Positions 44,291-52,928 of a stretch of DNA of 64,000 nucleotides are shown here, one piece after another. Source of the DNA: Heterotrichella gracilis (taxonomy: Eukaryota; Sar; Xanthophyceae; Tribonematales; Xanthonemataceae); NCBI GenBank assembly GCA_032358255.1, contig JAULBX010008107.1:54483-118482 (forward strand), read 5' to 3'. The translations under genes were made by a program, and so were the position numbers. The notes under the pieces were generated by a model. The model searched no databases, was not told where the DNA came from, and saw only the letters and a program-made list of their open reading frames with translations. Position 1 is the stretch's first letter, and every line of letters starts with the position of its first letter.

Positions 44291-44862
44291 CACGAATTAA
44301 CACGAATTACATTAATTGTTTAGATCTGTGTAATCTTAGTGATCGAGGATGAGTCAGGTATTCCTTGTGTCCTTTGTGAAAAGCTTTGTGTCCCTTGTGT
44401 TTAAAAGAAGCAGAGTGGTTACGGATTTTTTTAACACGGAGAACACAATGAGAGAGGCAACACGAAGGACACTATTGCACGCCAAATCTGTCTAATCAGC
44501 GTCTAGCCTCTTGAAATTATGTTTTTCAGCACGAGTCACACACGGTTCTGTGTAATCTTAGTTTTTTGCCTGAAAAAATAGATCCGTGTGATTCATTTAT
44601 TAAGAATCTGTGTTATCGGTGAGAATCTGTGGCAGTTTTTCAGAATAATTCTATTCATTTTTTATTTCTTCGATGAAGGCTCAGCAGTTTTCCTCCATAA
44701 ATAAAGCTCTATTTTAGGATTTCTACCGTTTGTTTTATTTTGAAGCAAGCATTTTATGCGACCAAAAATCCAATTCTCTGCTAAAATCTAAATTTTTTTA
44801 AATCCCATCAAAAATTAATTGCAATGATAATCAATTAGTTAAAATAAATTATCAAAATATTT
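44291..44862. other. Gene-free stretch with degenerate repeats
   Basis: Contains diverged ATCTGTGTAATCTTAG words, TTGTGTCCTTTGTG-type repeats (compare 3460-3500) and AACACGG...GAGGCAACACGAAGG near 44430. No ORF of note, no tRNA seen. The last part is AT-rich and leads into the promoter at 44873. Confidence 0.6.
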
Positions 44863-44885
44863 AGTACTATGTCTTGCATAGTACT
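44863..44885. promoter_or_regulatory. Candidate operator dyad AGTACTATG-N5-CATAGTACT
   Basis: A perfect 9-bp inverted repeat (44863-44871 and 44877-44885) that covers the -33 box of the promoter at 44873-44905. The inner ATG-N5-CAT resembles the dyads bound by PadR-family repressors, and a PadR gene lies 1.6 kb downstream, so PadR is the natural candidate. Confidence 0.6.
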
Positions 44886-44905
44886 CTTAAAACATTGTAT
44901 ATTTG
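44873..44905 (+). promoter_or_regulatory. Promoter of the small secreted protein / PadR region
   Basis: CTTG (44873-44876), 21 nt, TATATTTG (44898-44905): good match to the Bacteroidota consensus. Transcription would begin near 44912 and give a leader of about 115 nt that contains several AGAATTAAGAATTAA-like repeats. Confidence 0.7.
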
Positions 44906-45028
44906 TATCGCCTAATAGCTATAGAAACAAAGTACTAAAGAATTAAGAATTAAAAATTGAGAATTAAGAAACAAAGCACTAGAACACGGAACTAAAACGA
45001 ATTAAAAATTAATAATTAAAAATTGAAA

Positions 45029-45397
45029 ATGAAAAATCTAAACAAATTAACACTGGCTCTTATTCTTGGATTAAGTCTAAGTGCCTTCATCGCAACTTCA
45101 GCGAACAACAGTCCAACTGTTTCAGCAAACACCCCGGCCGAAAAAACAATCGCCACCTTTTTTAAGTTCCCGAAAATTCTCATTCCTTATTCGGGTGAAA
45201 AAGTGAGTCAATCAGTAAAAGTGGAAGTGATCTTTGTGACTGATAAGTCTGGTAAAGTAACCTACTCTTACGCGAAGACAAAAGATCTTAAATTAAAAGA
45301 AGAGATCGAAAAACAATTCTCCGCTTTAAAATTGCCAGATGTGAAGGAAAATGTGGCGCATACAGTCACTTTAAATTTTAAATACATTGAGAGCTAG
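45029..45397 (+). CDS. Small secreted TonB-C-like protein (paralog 1)
   Basis: 122 residues: signal peptide (LTLALILGLSLSAFIATSA, cut near residue 25), a short linker, then a single domain with VKVEVIFVTDKSGKVTYSYA, LKEEIEKQF and a closing VTLNFKY. Strand-helix-strand order and the FKY ending resemble the periplasmic C-terminal domain of TonB/energy transducers but with no TM anchor. Function unknown. ATG at 45029 preferred to TTG at 45023. Paralog at 45546, 149 bp downstream. Confidence 0.78.
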   Translation: MKNLNKLTLALILGLSLSAFIATSANNSPTVSANTPAEKTIATFFKFPKILIPYSGEKVSQSVKVEVIFVTDKSGKVTYSYAKTKDLKLKEEIEKQFSALKLPDVKENVAHTVTLNFKYIES

Positions 45398-45406
45398 TTT
45401 GAGGAT

Positions 45407-45481
45407 TCAAGAGCCAAGAAACTGGAGTCAAGAAACTGGAGTCAAGAAACAAGAGTCAAGAAACAAGAGTCAAGAAACAAA
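45407..45481. repeat. 15-bp tandem repeats (AGTCAAGAAACAAG type)
   Basis: About five tandem copies of a 15-bp word (variants GAGTCAAGAAACTG and GAGTCAAGAAACAA) between the two paralogs. Same word family as at 42104-42300. Confidence 0.85.
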
Positions 45482-45545
45482 TTAAAAACAACAACTCTGA
45501 AGCAGATCTAAAAACATCGCTTCAGAGTACAAAAAAACTAAAATC

Positions 45546-45914
45546 ATGAAAACAAACATCATCAAAACAGCAATGATCCTCGGATTCACCTTTACAAGCA
45601 TTTTGGCACAAGCCAACAATACAACCAATGCCAATGAGACAAAACCAGGACCTGAAAAAACTATTTCAAATAACTTTAAATTTCCGACCTTGCTTATTCC
45701 TTTTAGTTCAGATAAAGTAAATACGCCGGTAAAAGTGGAAGTAATATTTACCACTGATAAAGAGGGAAAGGTAACTTATGCACATGCGAAAACAAAAGAT
45801 TTGAAACTTAAACAAGAGATCGAAAAACAATTCTCTTTATTCAAAGTAAGTTCTTTAAAAGAAAATGTGGCTCATAGTGTGGTGTTGAATTTTAAATATG
45901 TTGATGGTCAATAA
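45546..45914 (+). CDS. Small secreted TonB-C-like protein (paralog 2)
   Basis: 122 residues, same length and layout as its upstream paralog: signal peptide (IIKTAMILGFTFTSILAQA), EKTISNNFKFP, VKVEVIFTTDKEGKVTYAHAKTKDLKL (positions about 61-87), EIEKQF, then VVLNFKY. The mature domains share most residues, so this is a tandem duplication. Between the signal and domain the linkers differ. Unknown function; probably under the same control as paralog 1 and the PadR/PspC pair. Confidence 0.78.
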   Translation: MKTNIIKTAMILGFTFTSILAQANNTTNANETKPGPEKTISNNFKFPTLLIPFSSDKVNTPVKVEVIFTTDKEGKVTYAHAKTKDLKLKQEIEKQFSLFKVSSLKENVAHSVVLNFKYVDGQ

Positions 45915-45959
45915 CTGATAGTCAATAGTTGATTGTTAATAGTGAGAGACAAGAGCAGA

Positions 45960-46445
45960 GATTCAAGAAACAAGATTTATTGCACTCTTTTGAACAATTT
46001 GAACAATTTTGAACAATGGAACAATTTGAACCACATAAGTCACATAAGAACACATAAGAATTTGAACTATTGAACAATTTGAACAATTTGAACAATTTGA
46101 ACAATTTTGAACCAATTTGAACCACATAAGGGACATAAGGTCACATAAGAATTTGAACAATGGAACAATTTGAACAATTTTGAACAATGGAACAATTTGA
46201 ACCACCCTTCGACGAGCTCAGGGGAACCATAAGTGACATAAGAACACATAAGAATTTGAACAATTTGAACTATTGAACAATTTGAACAATTTTGAACCAC
46301 ATAAGAGACATAAGAACACATAAGAATTTGAACTATTGAACAATTGGAACAATTTTGAATAATGGAACAATTTGAACCACATAAGTCACATAAGAACACA
46401 TAAGAATTTGAATTATTGAACAATTGGAACAATTTTGATCAATTT
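45960..46445. repeat. GAACAATTT / ACATAAG tandem repeat field
   Basis: About 480 bp composed of GAACAATTT words and ACCACATAAG-NN-ACATAAGAACACATAAG units in alternation (four to five cycles), with one CCCTTCGACGAGCTCAGGGG insertion at 46204. Minus-strand frames here read Cys/Asn/Ser repeats and are artefacts. Confidence 0.85.
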
Positions 46446-46489
46446 TAAGCCTACACCAACTAATACGTACTATTTAAATACATAAACGA

Positions 46490-46882
46490 ATGTCAAACAC
46501 AGAGAACGAATCAAAAACACAAGGAGCAGACGAGCGGTCGGATAATTCAAAGGCGAGCGCGCAGGCGCAAATGCGAAAAGGTGTTCTTGAACTCTGCATA
46601 CTTTCTATCTTGTCGCAAGGCGATGCTTATCCAACAGAGATCATTGATAAGCTCAGAGATACCAAGTTAGTGGTAGTTGAAGGAACACTTTACCCTTTGT
46701 TAACCCGACTAAAAAATACCGGCCTCCTCGGTTATCGCTGGGAAGAAAGTACCAGTGGTCCACCACGTAAATATTATAAACTAACTGAAATTGGCGAGCA
46801 GTATTTAAAGGAACTGCAATCTTCCTGGCTGGAGCTGGTAGATGCCGTAAACAAAACAATCGCACTAGGTTCAATAAAATAA
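46490..46882 (+). CDS. PadR-family transcriptional regulator
   Basis: 130 residues: a ~30-residue polar lead, then the PadR winged helix with LELCILSILSQGDAYPTEIIDKL near 36-58 and VVEGTLYPLLTRLKNTGLLGYRW near 66-88, followed by the wing (SGPPRKYYKLTEIG). Short C-terminus (s-type PadR). It is 54 bp upstream of a PspC-domain gene, a standard Bacteroidota pair in which PadR represses the membrane-stress protein. A dyad at 44863 is a candidate binding site. Confidence 0.92.
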   Translation: MSNTENESKTQGADERSDNSKASAQAQMRKGVLELCILSILSQGDAYPTEIIDKLRDTKLVVVEGTLYPLLTRLKNTGLLGYRWEESTSGPPRKYYKLTEIGEQYLKELQSSWLELVDAVNKTIALGSIK

Positions 46883-46936
46883 ATCGAAGAGGCTTAACAT
46901 CCTCCAACCATTAATAAAAAATTTAAAAACAAGGCA

Positions 46937-48895
46937 ATGAATAAAACAGTCACAATAAACATCAGCGGGATCATTTTTCATATTGAAGAAGATGCCTTCG
47001 ATAGTTTAAGTAAATACCTCTCTACCATAAAAGGTTATTTCAGTAAAACCGATGGTGGCAATGAGATCATGAGCGATATTGAAGCGCGCATCGCCGAACT
47101 CCTTCAAACAAAGATCAATGTGTCGAAACAGGTCATTCTTATGACCGATGTAGACTATGTGATGAATGTGATGGGTAAGCCGGAAGAGTTTGGGGAAGAA
47201 CAAGCCGGTGAAAAGAATGAAAATACCTCAAGAGGAGAAGACAACGATGCTTCCTATGAAAAAGTAAAACGCAAATTGTTTCGCAATCCCGATGAAAAAA
47301 CTATTGGCGGTGTGTGCAGCGGTTTAGCAGCTTATTTTGACATCGACACCGTGTGGGTGCGTTTAGCGATGTTCTTATTGGTGTTTTTTGGCGGTGTGAG
47401 TTTATGGGTCTATATTATTTTGTGGATCGTGATTCCGGAAGCAAAGACAACGGCTGATAAATTGGCCATGCGTGGCGAATCGGCTAACATCAATACCATT
47501 TTTCAATCCTTTAAAGAAGAAGCGGGTGATGTGAAGAACAGAATGAATAAAACATTTAATCAGGAAGCTTCACATGTAAAAAGTAAAATGAATCAGTATG
47601 GCAATGAATTCCGCGATTCTAACTACGGAGAAAAGGTTCGCTCGAATGTGGCCACTGTTTTAGGTACCATTTTCAATATCATGGGAAGATTACTTGGATT
47701 TTTCCTCATCATTCTTGGCGGTATTCTTTTATTTGCCTACTTAATGTCTATTCTTGGGATCTCAGTTCTAAACAGTAATAACGATATCACCCATTGGAGA
47801 GATGTTATTTTTGAATCTTCCGGTGATTATGCTTTAGGAGTGTTTGCCTTTATTATTGTGATTGGAATTCCGGTGATCATGATGGTGTATGGTGGTGTGA
47901 AACTTTTATTCAAGATCCGGTATAGTAATCGCTGGTTAAATATTAGTCTGGCTGCTTTATGGGTGATTGGTATCATTATTGGATTTTATGTGACCATTGT
48001 CACAGTGAAACAATTTAATCAAAGCAGTCGCTTAAAAGAAACCTATATGATCCATAATGTTGGGGATACCTTGGTGGTGAAGATGAATCCGGCCATATTA
48101 AAACTAAAAGAATTTAATTTCGACAATACCGATGATCTGGATACTTATTTCACGAAGAATCATTCGGGATATGTGTTTGGCGAGCAATCTAAAAAATTAA
48201 GTATTCTTGGTTTTGCGGGACTAAATGTGGTGGAGAATACCGGAGACAGTGTGGAAGTTATCATTAGCCAATCTGCCAGAGGATATGATAAAAAAGACGC
48301 CAATGAAAATGCAAAGGCCATCACTTACAGCTACAAACAAGATAAGAACACACTTATTTTTGATGAGATCTTTACCGTGTTGGAAGATTCTAAATTCAGA
48401 ACTCAGGAAGTGGACATCAAAATTAAGTTACCGAAAGGAATGGTCATTTATTTTGATAAAAGTGTAAAGTACTTGTTGGATGATGTGGATAATGTGACGA
48501 ATACCTGGGATGGCGATATGATCTCTCGCAGATGGATCATGACTTCCAGAGGATTGAAGTGTATCGACTGTGATAACCTGGATAATATTCGTCACGGAGA
48601 CGATAACATGGATGAGGAAATAAAAAACAAAAAGATCATCATTAACGGGGAAGGCATCAACATCGATGGCGATGACACTCAGATCAAAATTGATGATGAA
48701 GGGATAAAGATCAGAACGCCGGAAAAGGATATTGAACTTAATAATAATGACTATAGCAAAAGTGAGAAGGAAATGAGAAGAAAAGAAAGGGAGAGAGAAG
48801 ACGATCTTCAACAACGGGAAAGAGATCTGCAAAAGAAACAAGAGAAAATGGAAAGAGAACTAAAAAGGAAAGAAGAGGAATTGAATAAAAATTAA
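46937..48895 (+). CDS. PspC-domain membrane protein
   Basis: 652 residues. Residues 1-85 are the HAAS-like N-terminal domain seen in these pairs (VTINISGIIFHIEEDAFD, then IEARIAELL). PspC domain at about 112-175 (FRNPDEKTIGGVCSGLAAYF plus a membrane helix). Three to four more helices lie between about 235 and 355. Then a beta-rich region resembling the adhesin/head domain DUF2807-type, and a strongly charged coiled-coil tail (about 605-652). Probable envelope-stress sensor controlled by PadR. Confidence 0.9.
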   Translation: MNKTVTINISGIIFHIEEDAFDSLSKYLSTIKGYFSKTDGGNEIMSDIEARIAELLQTKINVSKQVILMTDVDYVMNVMGKPEEFGEEQAGEKNENTSRGEDNDASYEKVKRKLFRNPDEKTIGGVCSGLAAYFDIDTVWVRLAMFLLVFFGGVSLWVYIILWIVIPEAKTTADKLAMRGESANINTIFQSFKEEAGDVKNRMNKTFNQEASHVKSKMNQYGNEFRDSNYGEKVRSNVATVLGTIFNIMGRLLGFFLIILGGILLFAYLMSILGISVLNSNNDITHWRDVIFESSGDYALGVFAFIIVIGIPVIMMVYGGVKLLFKIRYSNRWLNISLAALWVIGIIIGFYVTIVTVKQFNQSSRLKETYMIHNVGDTLVVKMNPAILKLKEFNFDNTDDLDTYFTKNHSGYVFGEQSKKLSILGFAGLNVVENTGDSVEVIISQSARGYDKKDANENAKAITYSYKQDKNTLIFDEIFTVLEDSKFRTQEVDIKIKLPKGMVIYFDKSVKYLLDDVDNVTNTWDGDMISRRWIMTSRGLKCIDCDNLDNIRHGDDNMDEEIKNKKIIINGEGINIDGDDTQIKIDDEGIKIRTPEKDIELNNNDYSKSEKEMRRKEREREDDLQQRERDLQKKQEKMERELKRKEEELNKN

Positions 48896-49493
48896 AAGTG
48901 TAAGAAAAAAATTTAACGATTGTTTTTTCATGTCCCCGAACCGCTACCTTGGCTGCAAATGAGGTGGCGGTTTCTGGTTTTAAATTGAACCACCCTTCGG
49001 CAGGCTCAGGGCAAGCGATAGAACACATAGATACATAGGGTTGATTTTTTGCTGAAAAGAACCACATAGGTTTTTCGCTTCGCTCAAAACAAAAATCGAC
49101 ACAGAGACGACGGAGACGCTGAGGCGCAGAGAGGAGAAGATGATAGTTTAGTTAGATGCCTTGAGCTGCCCCCCTGCGCGGAGTCGAAGGAAAGTCGAAA
49201 TGGAGTCGAAGCGGCTTATCTAAAAAGACACGAATTTCACCAATGCTGTATGTGTAAATTTCACGAATTATTTTTCGCTTCGCTCAAAATTCCGGTGTCT
49301 TAGTAGCCTCCTGAGCTTGTCGAAGGATTCTTGATTGGTGCCTGAGGCTCTCGAAGGCACCTTTGATAAATGAATTTTCCTATTAAAGCTGGCAATATTG
49401 GCTTCGAGAGCCTCAGCCACCGTGCCTCGCTGTCTCAGTGACACTGTGTTGAAATAGGAGTGGCTGTCTTATACTTAGTGTCCCTGAGTGCTC
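48896..49493. repeat. Mixed dispersed repeats between PspC gene and queG
   Basis: Contents: CCCTTCGGCAGGCTCAGGG near 48993, TTTTTCGCTTCGCTCAAAA near 49072 and 49267, ACACAGAGACGACGGAGACGCTGAGG near 49099, ACACGAATTTCACCAAT near 49227, GAGCTTGTCGAAGG near 49313, and a reversed TAAG repeat at 49475-49510 that enters the queG coding sequence. No gene. Confidence 0.8.
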
Positions 49494-50429
49494 TTAGTGT
49501 CTAAGTGGTCTTATAAATTCTAGGTTACGTTTTAACCCCTTAAACTTCGTTCGTTTAACCGCAGAGTTTTTAAAGACTTTCAAAAATGTTTCTTCCGTCA
49601 TTTCATTCCATTCAATTTCAGAAAAATTTAAAAAGCCGGAAGTGTTTTTAAATAAAGGTTCCTGATGGGCTTCGCTAAAACTGTTCCAGGGACAAACATC
49701 CTGACACACATCGCAACCAAAAGCCCAGTTATCCATCTTAGATTTAAATTCAGAAGGAATACTTTCTTTTAATTCGATGGTGAGGTAGGAAATACATTTA
49801 CTACCATCAACCACATAAGGTTCCACAATGGCTTGTGTTGGGCAGGCATCGATGCATTTGGTGCAGGTACCACAATAATCTTTGATGGGACCATCGGCAC
49901 TTAATTCAAGATCAATAATTAATTCGGCAATAAAAAAGAAGGAGCCTTTTTCTTTGGTGATAAGGTTGCTGTTTTTACCGATCCAACCTAGTCCGCTTTT
50001 TTTTGCCCAGGCTTTTTCAAGCACAGGGGCGCTATCTACAAATACGCGACCGTTGACATCACCAATTTTTTCTTTGATAGAATAAAGTAATTCATTTAAT
50101 TTCTCTTTGATCACTTCATGATAATCTTTGCCGAAAGCGTACTTGCTTATTTTAGGAGATCCTTCTTGTTGTGATTGTTCAGGATAATAATTGTAGAGCA
50201 GGGAAACAACTGATTTTGCATTGTCAACCAACAGAGTAGGGTTAAGGCGTTTATCAAAATAGTTTTCCATGTATTTCATTTCACCCTGTTTATTTTGTTG
50301 GAGCCATTGTTCGAGCCGAGGCGCTTCTTCTTCGAGGAACCCTGCTTTGGAGATACCGCAAAAATCGAAACCGAGGCGTTTGGCTTCTGATTTAATTAGT
50401 TGAGTGTTGGTATGAATGGAATTTTTCAG
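49494..50429 (-). CDS. queG: Epoxyqueuosine reductase, N-terminus extended beyond the first ATG
   Basis: Last step of queuosine tRNA modification; cobalamin-dependent with two 4Fe-4S clusters. [12 protein letters not shown] and [11 protein letters not shown] supply the eight cysteines. The first ATG (50279) gives only 261 residues, but the frame stays open upstream to a TAA at 50439-50441 and reads [19 protein letters not shown] and [12 protein letters not shown], which match the family N-terminus. The real start must therefore be non-ATG: CTG at 50429 (311 residues, the usual length) or ATT at 50417. The last codons (RPLRH) and stop lie inside a TAAG intergenic repeat. Confidence 0.88.
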   Translation of the reverse strand: MKNSIHTNTQLIKSEAKRLGFDFCGISKAGFLEEEAPRLEQWLQQNKQGEMKYMENYFDKRLNPTLLVDNAKSVVSLLYNYYPEQSQQEGSPKISKYAFGKDYHEVIKEKLNELLYSIKEKIGDVNGRVFVDSAPVLEKAWAKKSGLGWIGKNSNLITKEKGSFFFIAELIIDLELSADGPIKDYCGTCTKCIDACPTQAIVEPYVVDGSKCISYLTIELKESIPSEFKSKMDNWAFGCDVCQDVCPWNSFSEAHQEPLFKNTSGFLNFSEIEWNEMTEETFLKVFKNSAVKRTKFKGLKRNLEFIRPLRH

Positions 50430-50437
50430 GAGATAAA

Positions 50438-50530
50438 GTTAATGGTTATACGTTATAGGTTAAAGGTTATATGTTATAGGTTAAAGGTTATATGTTAAAG
50501 GTTAAATGTTATATGTTAAAGGTTATATTT
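50438..50530. repeat. ~21-bp tandem repeat at the 5' edge of queG
   Basis: About four to five degenerate copies of GGTTATATGTTATAGGTTAAA run up to the in-frame stop that precedes queG. Its expansion may have replaced the original start codon and leader. From here to 50744 nothing else is recognised. Confidence 0.85.
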
Positions 50531-50744
50531 TTTAATTAAAGGAAAAAAGATGCTTGATTTTGGTTTACCGCTTTACTTTGCGAAACAGCCACCGATAGAA
50601 TTCTATGGAACGTTCCAAAAGCACAATGAATCCAAATAAAAATCATAGTTAATCATATAAAATCTGCGTGATCCGCGTTCAATTCGCCATGATTCCCCTA
50701 AATTGTTAATTTACATGGATTTAACAATTATTTAATGGAAAAGG

Positions 50745-50777
50745 CTTGGAAGATATGCCTTTATATCTGTATATTTG
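50745..50777 (+). promoter_or_regulatory. Promoter of the PhaE-like gene
   Basis: CTTG (50745-50748), 21 nt, TATATTTG (50770-50777). Transcription start near 50784 leaves a leader of roughly 120 nt before the ATG at 50908. Confidence 0.72.
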
Positions 50778-50907
50778 CAGCAGATTAATGAAACCATGTG
50801 TAAAAGCTTGAATTACAAGTGTTTACATCTAAGTAGCTGATTAATAAGGATTTAAAAATAATTAAAACAGATGGAGCAGAGGATGTTTCATCACAAAAAA
50901 GAAAAAA

Positions 50908-52269
50908 ATGAAAACATCAAACCCTGTCATCGACACTTTAGTAGAAAGCCAGTCACAATTTGTTAACAATTGGATGGAATCTGCCAAAAAAATGCAATCT
51001 GCTTTCACTAGTGGGAACATTGCTAACGAAGGTCAATCTCTTTACAAAGAGTATTTCGATAAGCAAATGGGAATTTTAACTAACATGCAAAATTCATCTG
51101 CAAACATGTTTAACAATCAAGGAAACGATCCTCAGGAGTTTTTCAAAAACTGGTTCAACCAACAAGCCGGTTATGCTAAACAAATGGCAGATTTTAACCA
51201 AAGCATCAACAATAGTTTTGCTAGTTTCGGTAAACCGGCACATGATTATATGGCTAATTTCGGTCAAACTAACACTACTTTCACCAACATGTACAATTCA
51301 TGGTTAAATACTTTAAACTCTTCATTTGATTCGATGAGCAAAAACATGAACAACAGCTTTAATAAAGATGTGTTCAGCAACTTTATGCAAGGGAACAAAG
51401 TATATGCTAACATGCAGGAGTTTTTTGCACCAATGGCTAATATGATGAAGAATGGTCAGTTTAACCTGGATGCGTTCAAAAATCAATTTACGGCCGATAC
51501 TTATGCTAACCTAACTAAACAAATGTTTGGTAACATGTTCAACCAATCTTCTATGACTGAGGTGTATAACAACAGCATGAAAGAATTACAACACTTTTTT
51601 ACAAACCAAAATAACTTAGGAAAAGAATATTATGCTCAAATGCAGAATATTGCTAAAGATTTTCCGAAATTATTTGATAACAATTCAGCTGTTACCAGCT
51701 TAAAAGATTTTTACGGACAAATCAACAATGTGTTTGGTAAGACCTTTGAACCTTTAATGAAATTAGTGAACGCCGGTAAAGAAAAAGAAAATGCAGAAGC
51801 TATTATTTCTTTAATGGATCGTATGGCTGAGTACAGCGTTAAACAAGCTGAATTACAGTCTTACTTACAAACTACCGCAAAAAACGGTGTTGAGAAAATT
51901 GCACAGCAATATGCTGAGAAATTCTCTAATCCTGCTGCTATGACCACTATTCCAACTTCACAAGAAATGATGACTGAGTGGGTAAAAGTAAATGAGCAAT
52001 TGTTTACCGAATTATTCGCTAGCGAAGAATTCAGCAAAGTAAAAGGCGAAGCTCTTAACTTAAGCATGGATGTGAAAAAACATTTCGAAAAACAATTCGA
52101 AAGTACTTTCGCTAATTTCCCTATCGTTTTCAAAAGTGATGTAGAAGATCTTCAAAAAACCATTTACGATCTTAAAAAACAAGTGAAAGAACTTCAGGCT
52201 AAATTATCAGTTACTCCGGTAACTCTTGAATTAGAAGAAGACAAAACTTTAAAAGCTCGTAAGAAATAA
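50908..52269 (+). CDS. phaE: PhaE-like polyhydroxyalkanoate synthase subunit / phasin-like protein
   Basis: 453 residues, almost entirely helical, rich in Asn, Gln, Met and Phe (MKNGQFNLDAFKNQF, NNSMKELQHFF), no membrane segments or signal. It ends with FKSDVEDLQKTIYDLKKQV and KELQAKL, a coiled coil like the C-terminus of PhaE subunits of class III PHA synthases, then a Lys-rich tail. Proximity to a class III phaC (54931) supports the call. It is longer than typical PhaE (about 350), so a phasin-like granule protein is the main alternative. A strong terminator follows. Confidence 0.65.
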   Translation: MKTSNPVIDTLVESQSQFVNNWMESAKKMQSAFTSGNIANEGQSLYKEYFDKQMGILTNMQNSSANMFNNQGNDPQEFFKNWFNQQAGYAKQMADFNQSINNSFASFGKPAHDYMANFGQTNTTFTNMYNSWLNTLNSSFDSMSKNMNNSFNKDVFSNFMQGNKVYANMQEFFAPMANMMKNGQFNLDAFKNQFTADTYANLTKQMFGNMFNQSSMTEVYNNSMKELQHFFTNQNNLGKEYYAQMQNIAKDFPKLFDNNSAVTSLKDFYGQINNVFGKTFEPLMKLVNAGKEKENAEAIISLMDRMAEYSVKQAELQSYLQTTAKNGVEKIAQQYAEKFSNPAAMTTIPTSQEMMTEWVKVNEQLFTELFASEEFSKVKGEALNLSMDVKKHFEKQFESTFANFPIVFKSDVEDLQKTIYDLKKQVKELQAKLSVTPVTLELEEDKTLKARKK

Positions 52270-52293
52270 TTTACACGAATACAATTTTAAAAA

Positions 52294-52327
52294 GGCCGTC
52301 TGCTTAATAAGCTGACGGCTTTTTTTA
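52294..52327 (+). terminator. Intrinsic terminator after the PhaE-like gene
   Basis: GCCGTC (52295-52300) pairs with GACGGC (52314-52319), extended inward by GCTT/AAGC after one mismatch, with a 3-nt loop and a T-run at 52320-52326. Clear rho-independent terminator 25 bp after the stop. Confidence 0.9.
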
Positions 52328-52338
52328 TGGGATAACGC

Positions 52339-52790
52339 GTCTTGATACGGCTGTGCTTTCACAGTCTTATGCCTAATAACGTAACAGATAGAATGTCAGT
52401 TCGAGTAGATTTTGCCTGTCTCCTGCAAAATCATATCGAGAACTAGTGGACGCGTCTCGATACGGCTTCGCATCAGCTTCTAATGCCTACTCGACGTGAC
52501 AGAGAATGTTTGGAAAGCGTCTCGATAAGGCTTCGCATCAGCTTCTAATGCCTATTCGACGTGACAGAGAATGTTTGGCATACGTGTCGATACGGCTTTG
52601 CATCAGCTTCTAATGTCTAACGACGTGACAGAGAGAATGTCAGTTCGAGTAGATTTTGCCTGTCTCCTTCAAAATCATATCGAGAACTAGTGGACGCGTC
52701 TCGATACGGCTTCGCATCAGCTTCTAATGCCTAGAGACGTGAAAGAGCAGGGCAGGTTTGGCAAACGTTTCTATACAGACCTGTGATGCG
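52339..52790. repeat. CGTCTCGATACGGC-type compound repeats
   Basis: Four to five copies of GCGTCTCGATACGGCTTCGC followed by ATCAGCTTCTAATGCCTA and CGACGTGACAGAGAATG, with a longer duplicate unit (from GAATGTCAGTTCGAGTAG at 52391 and 52635, offset 244 bp) containing GCAAAATCATATCGAGAACT. No gene. 52791-52928 is AT-rich leader of the next gene. Confidence 0.85.
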
Positions 52791-52928
52791 TATTAATAGT
52801 TTCTGTTTGAATTTATTTTTATTTTGTTCTGAAAAATGCAATGATGCTTTTTTTAAATCTGGTGAAATATTTTTTGATTTGGATTTGTAAAATAGTTATA
52901 GTGCCCCCTTTTTTGTATTTTTAGTTTC

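Noticed and set aside
45922-46432. Minus-strand frames rich in Cys, Asn and Ser as possible genes
   Set aside because: They are translations of GAACAATTT and ACATAAG tandem words, in several frames equally, with no start context.
50438-50530. Tandem array considered as a CRISPR
   Set aside because: Units of about 21 bp are contiguous and degenerate with no spacers, and no cas gene is present.
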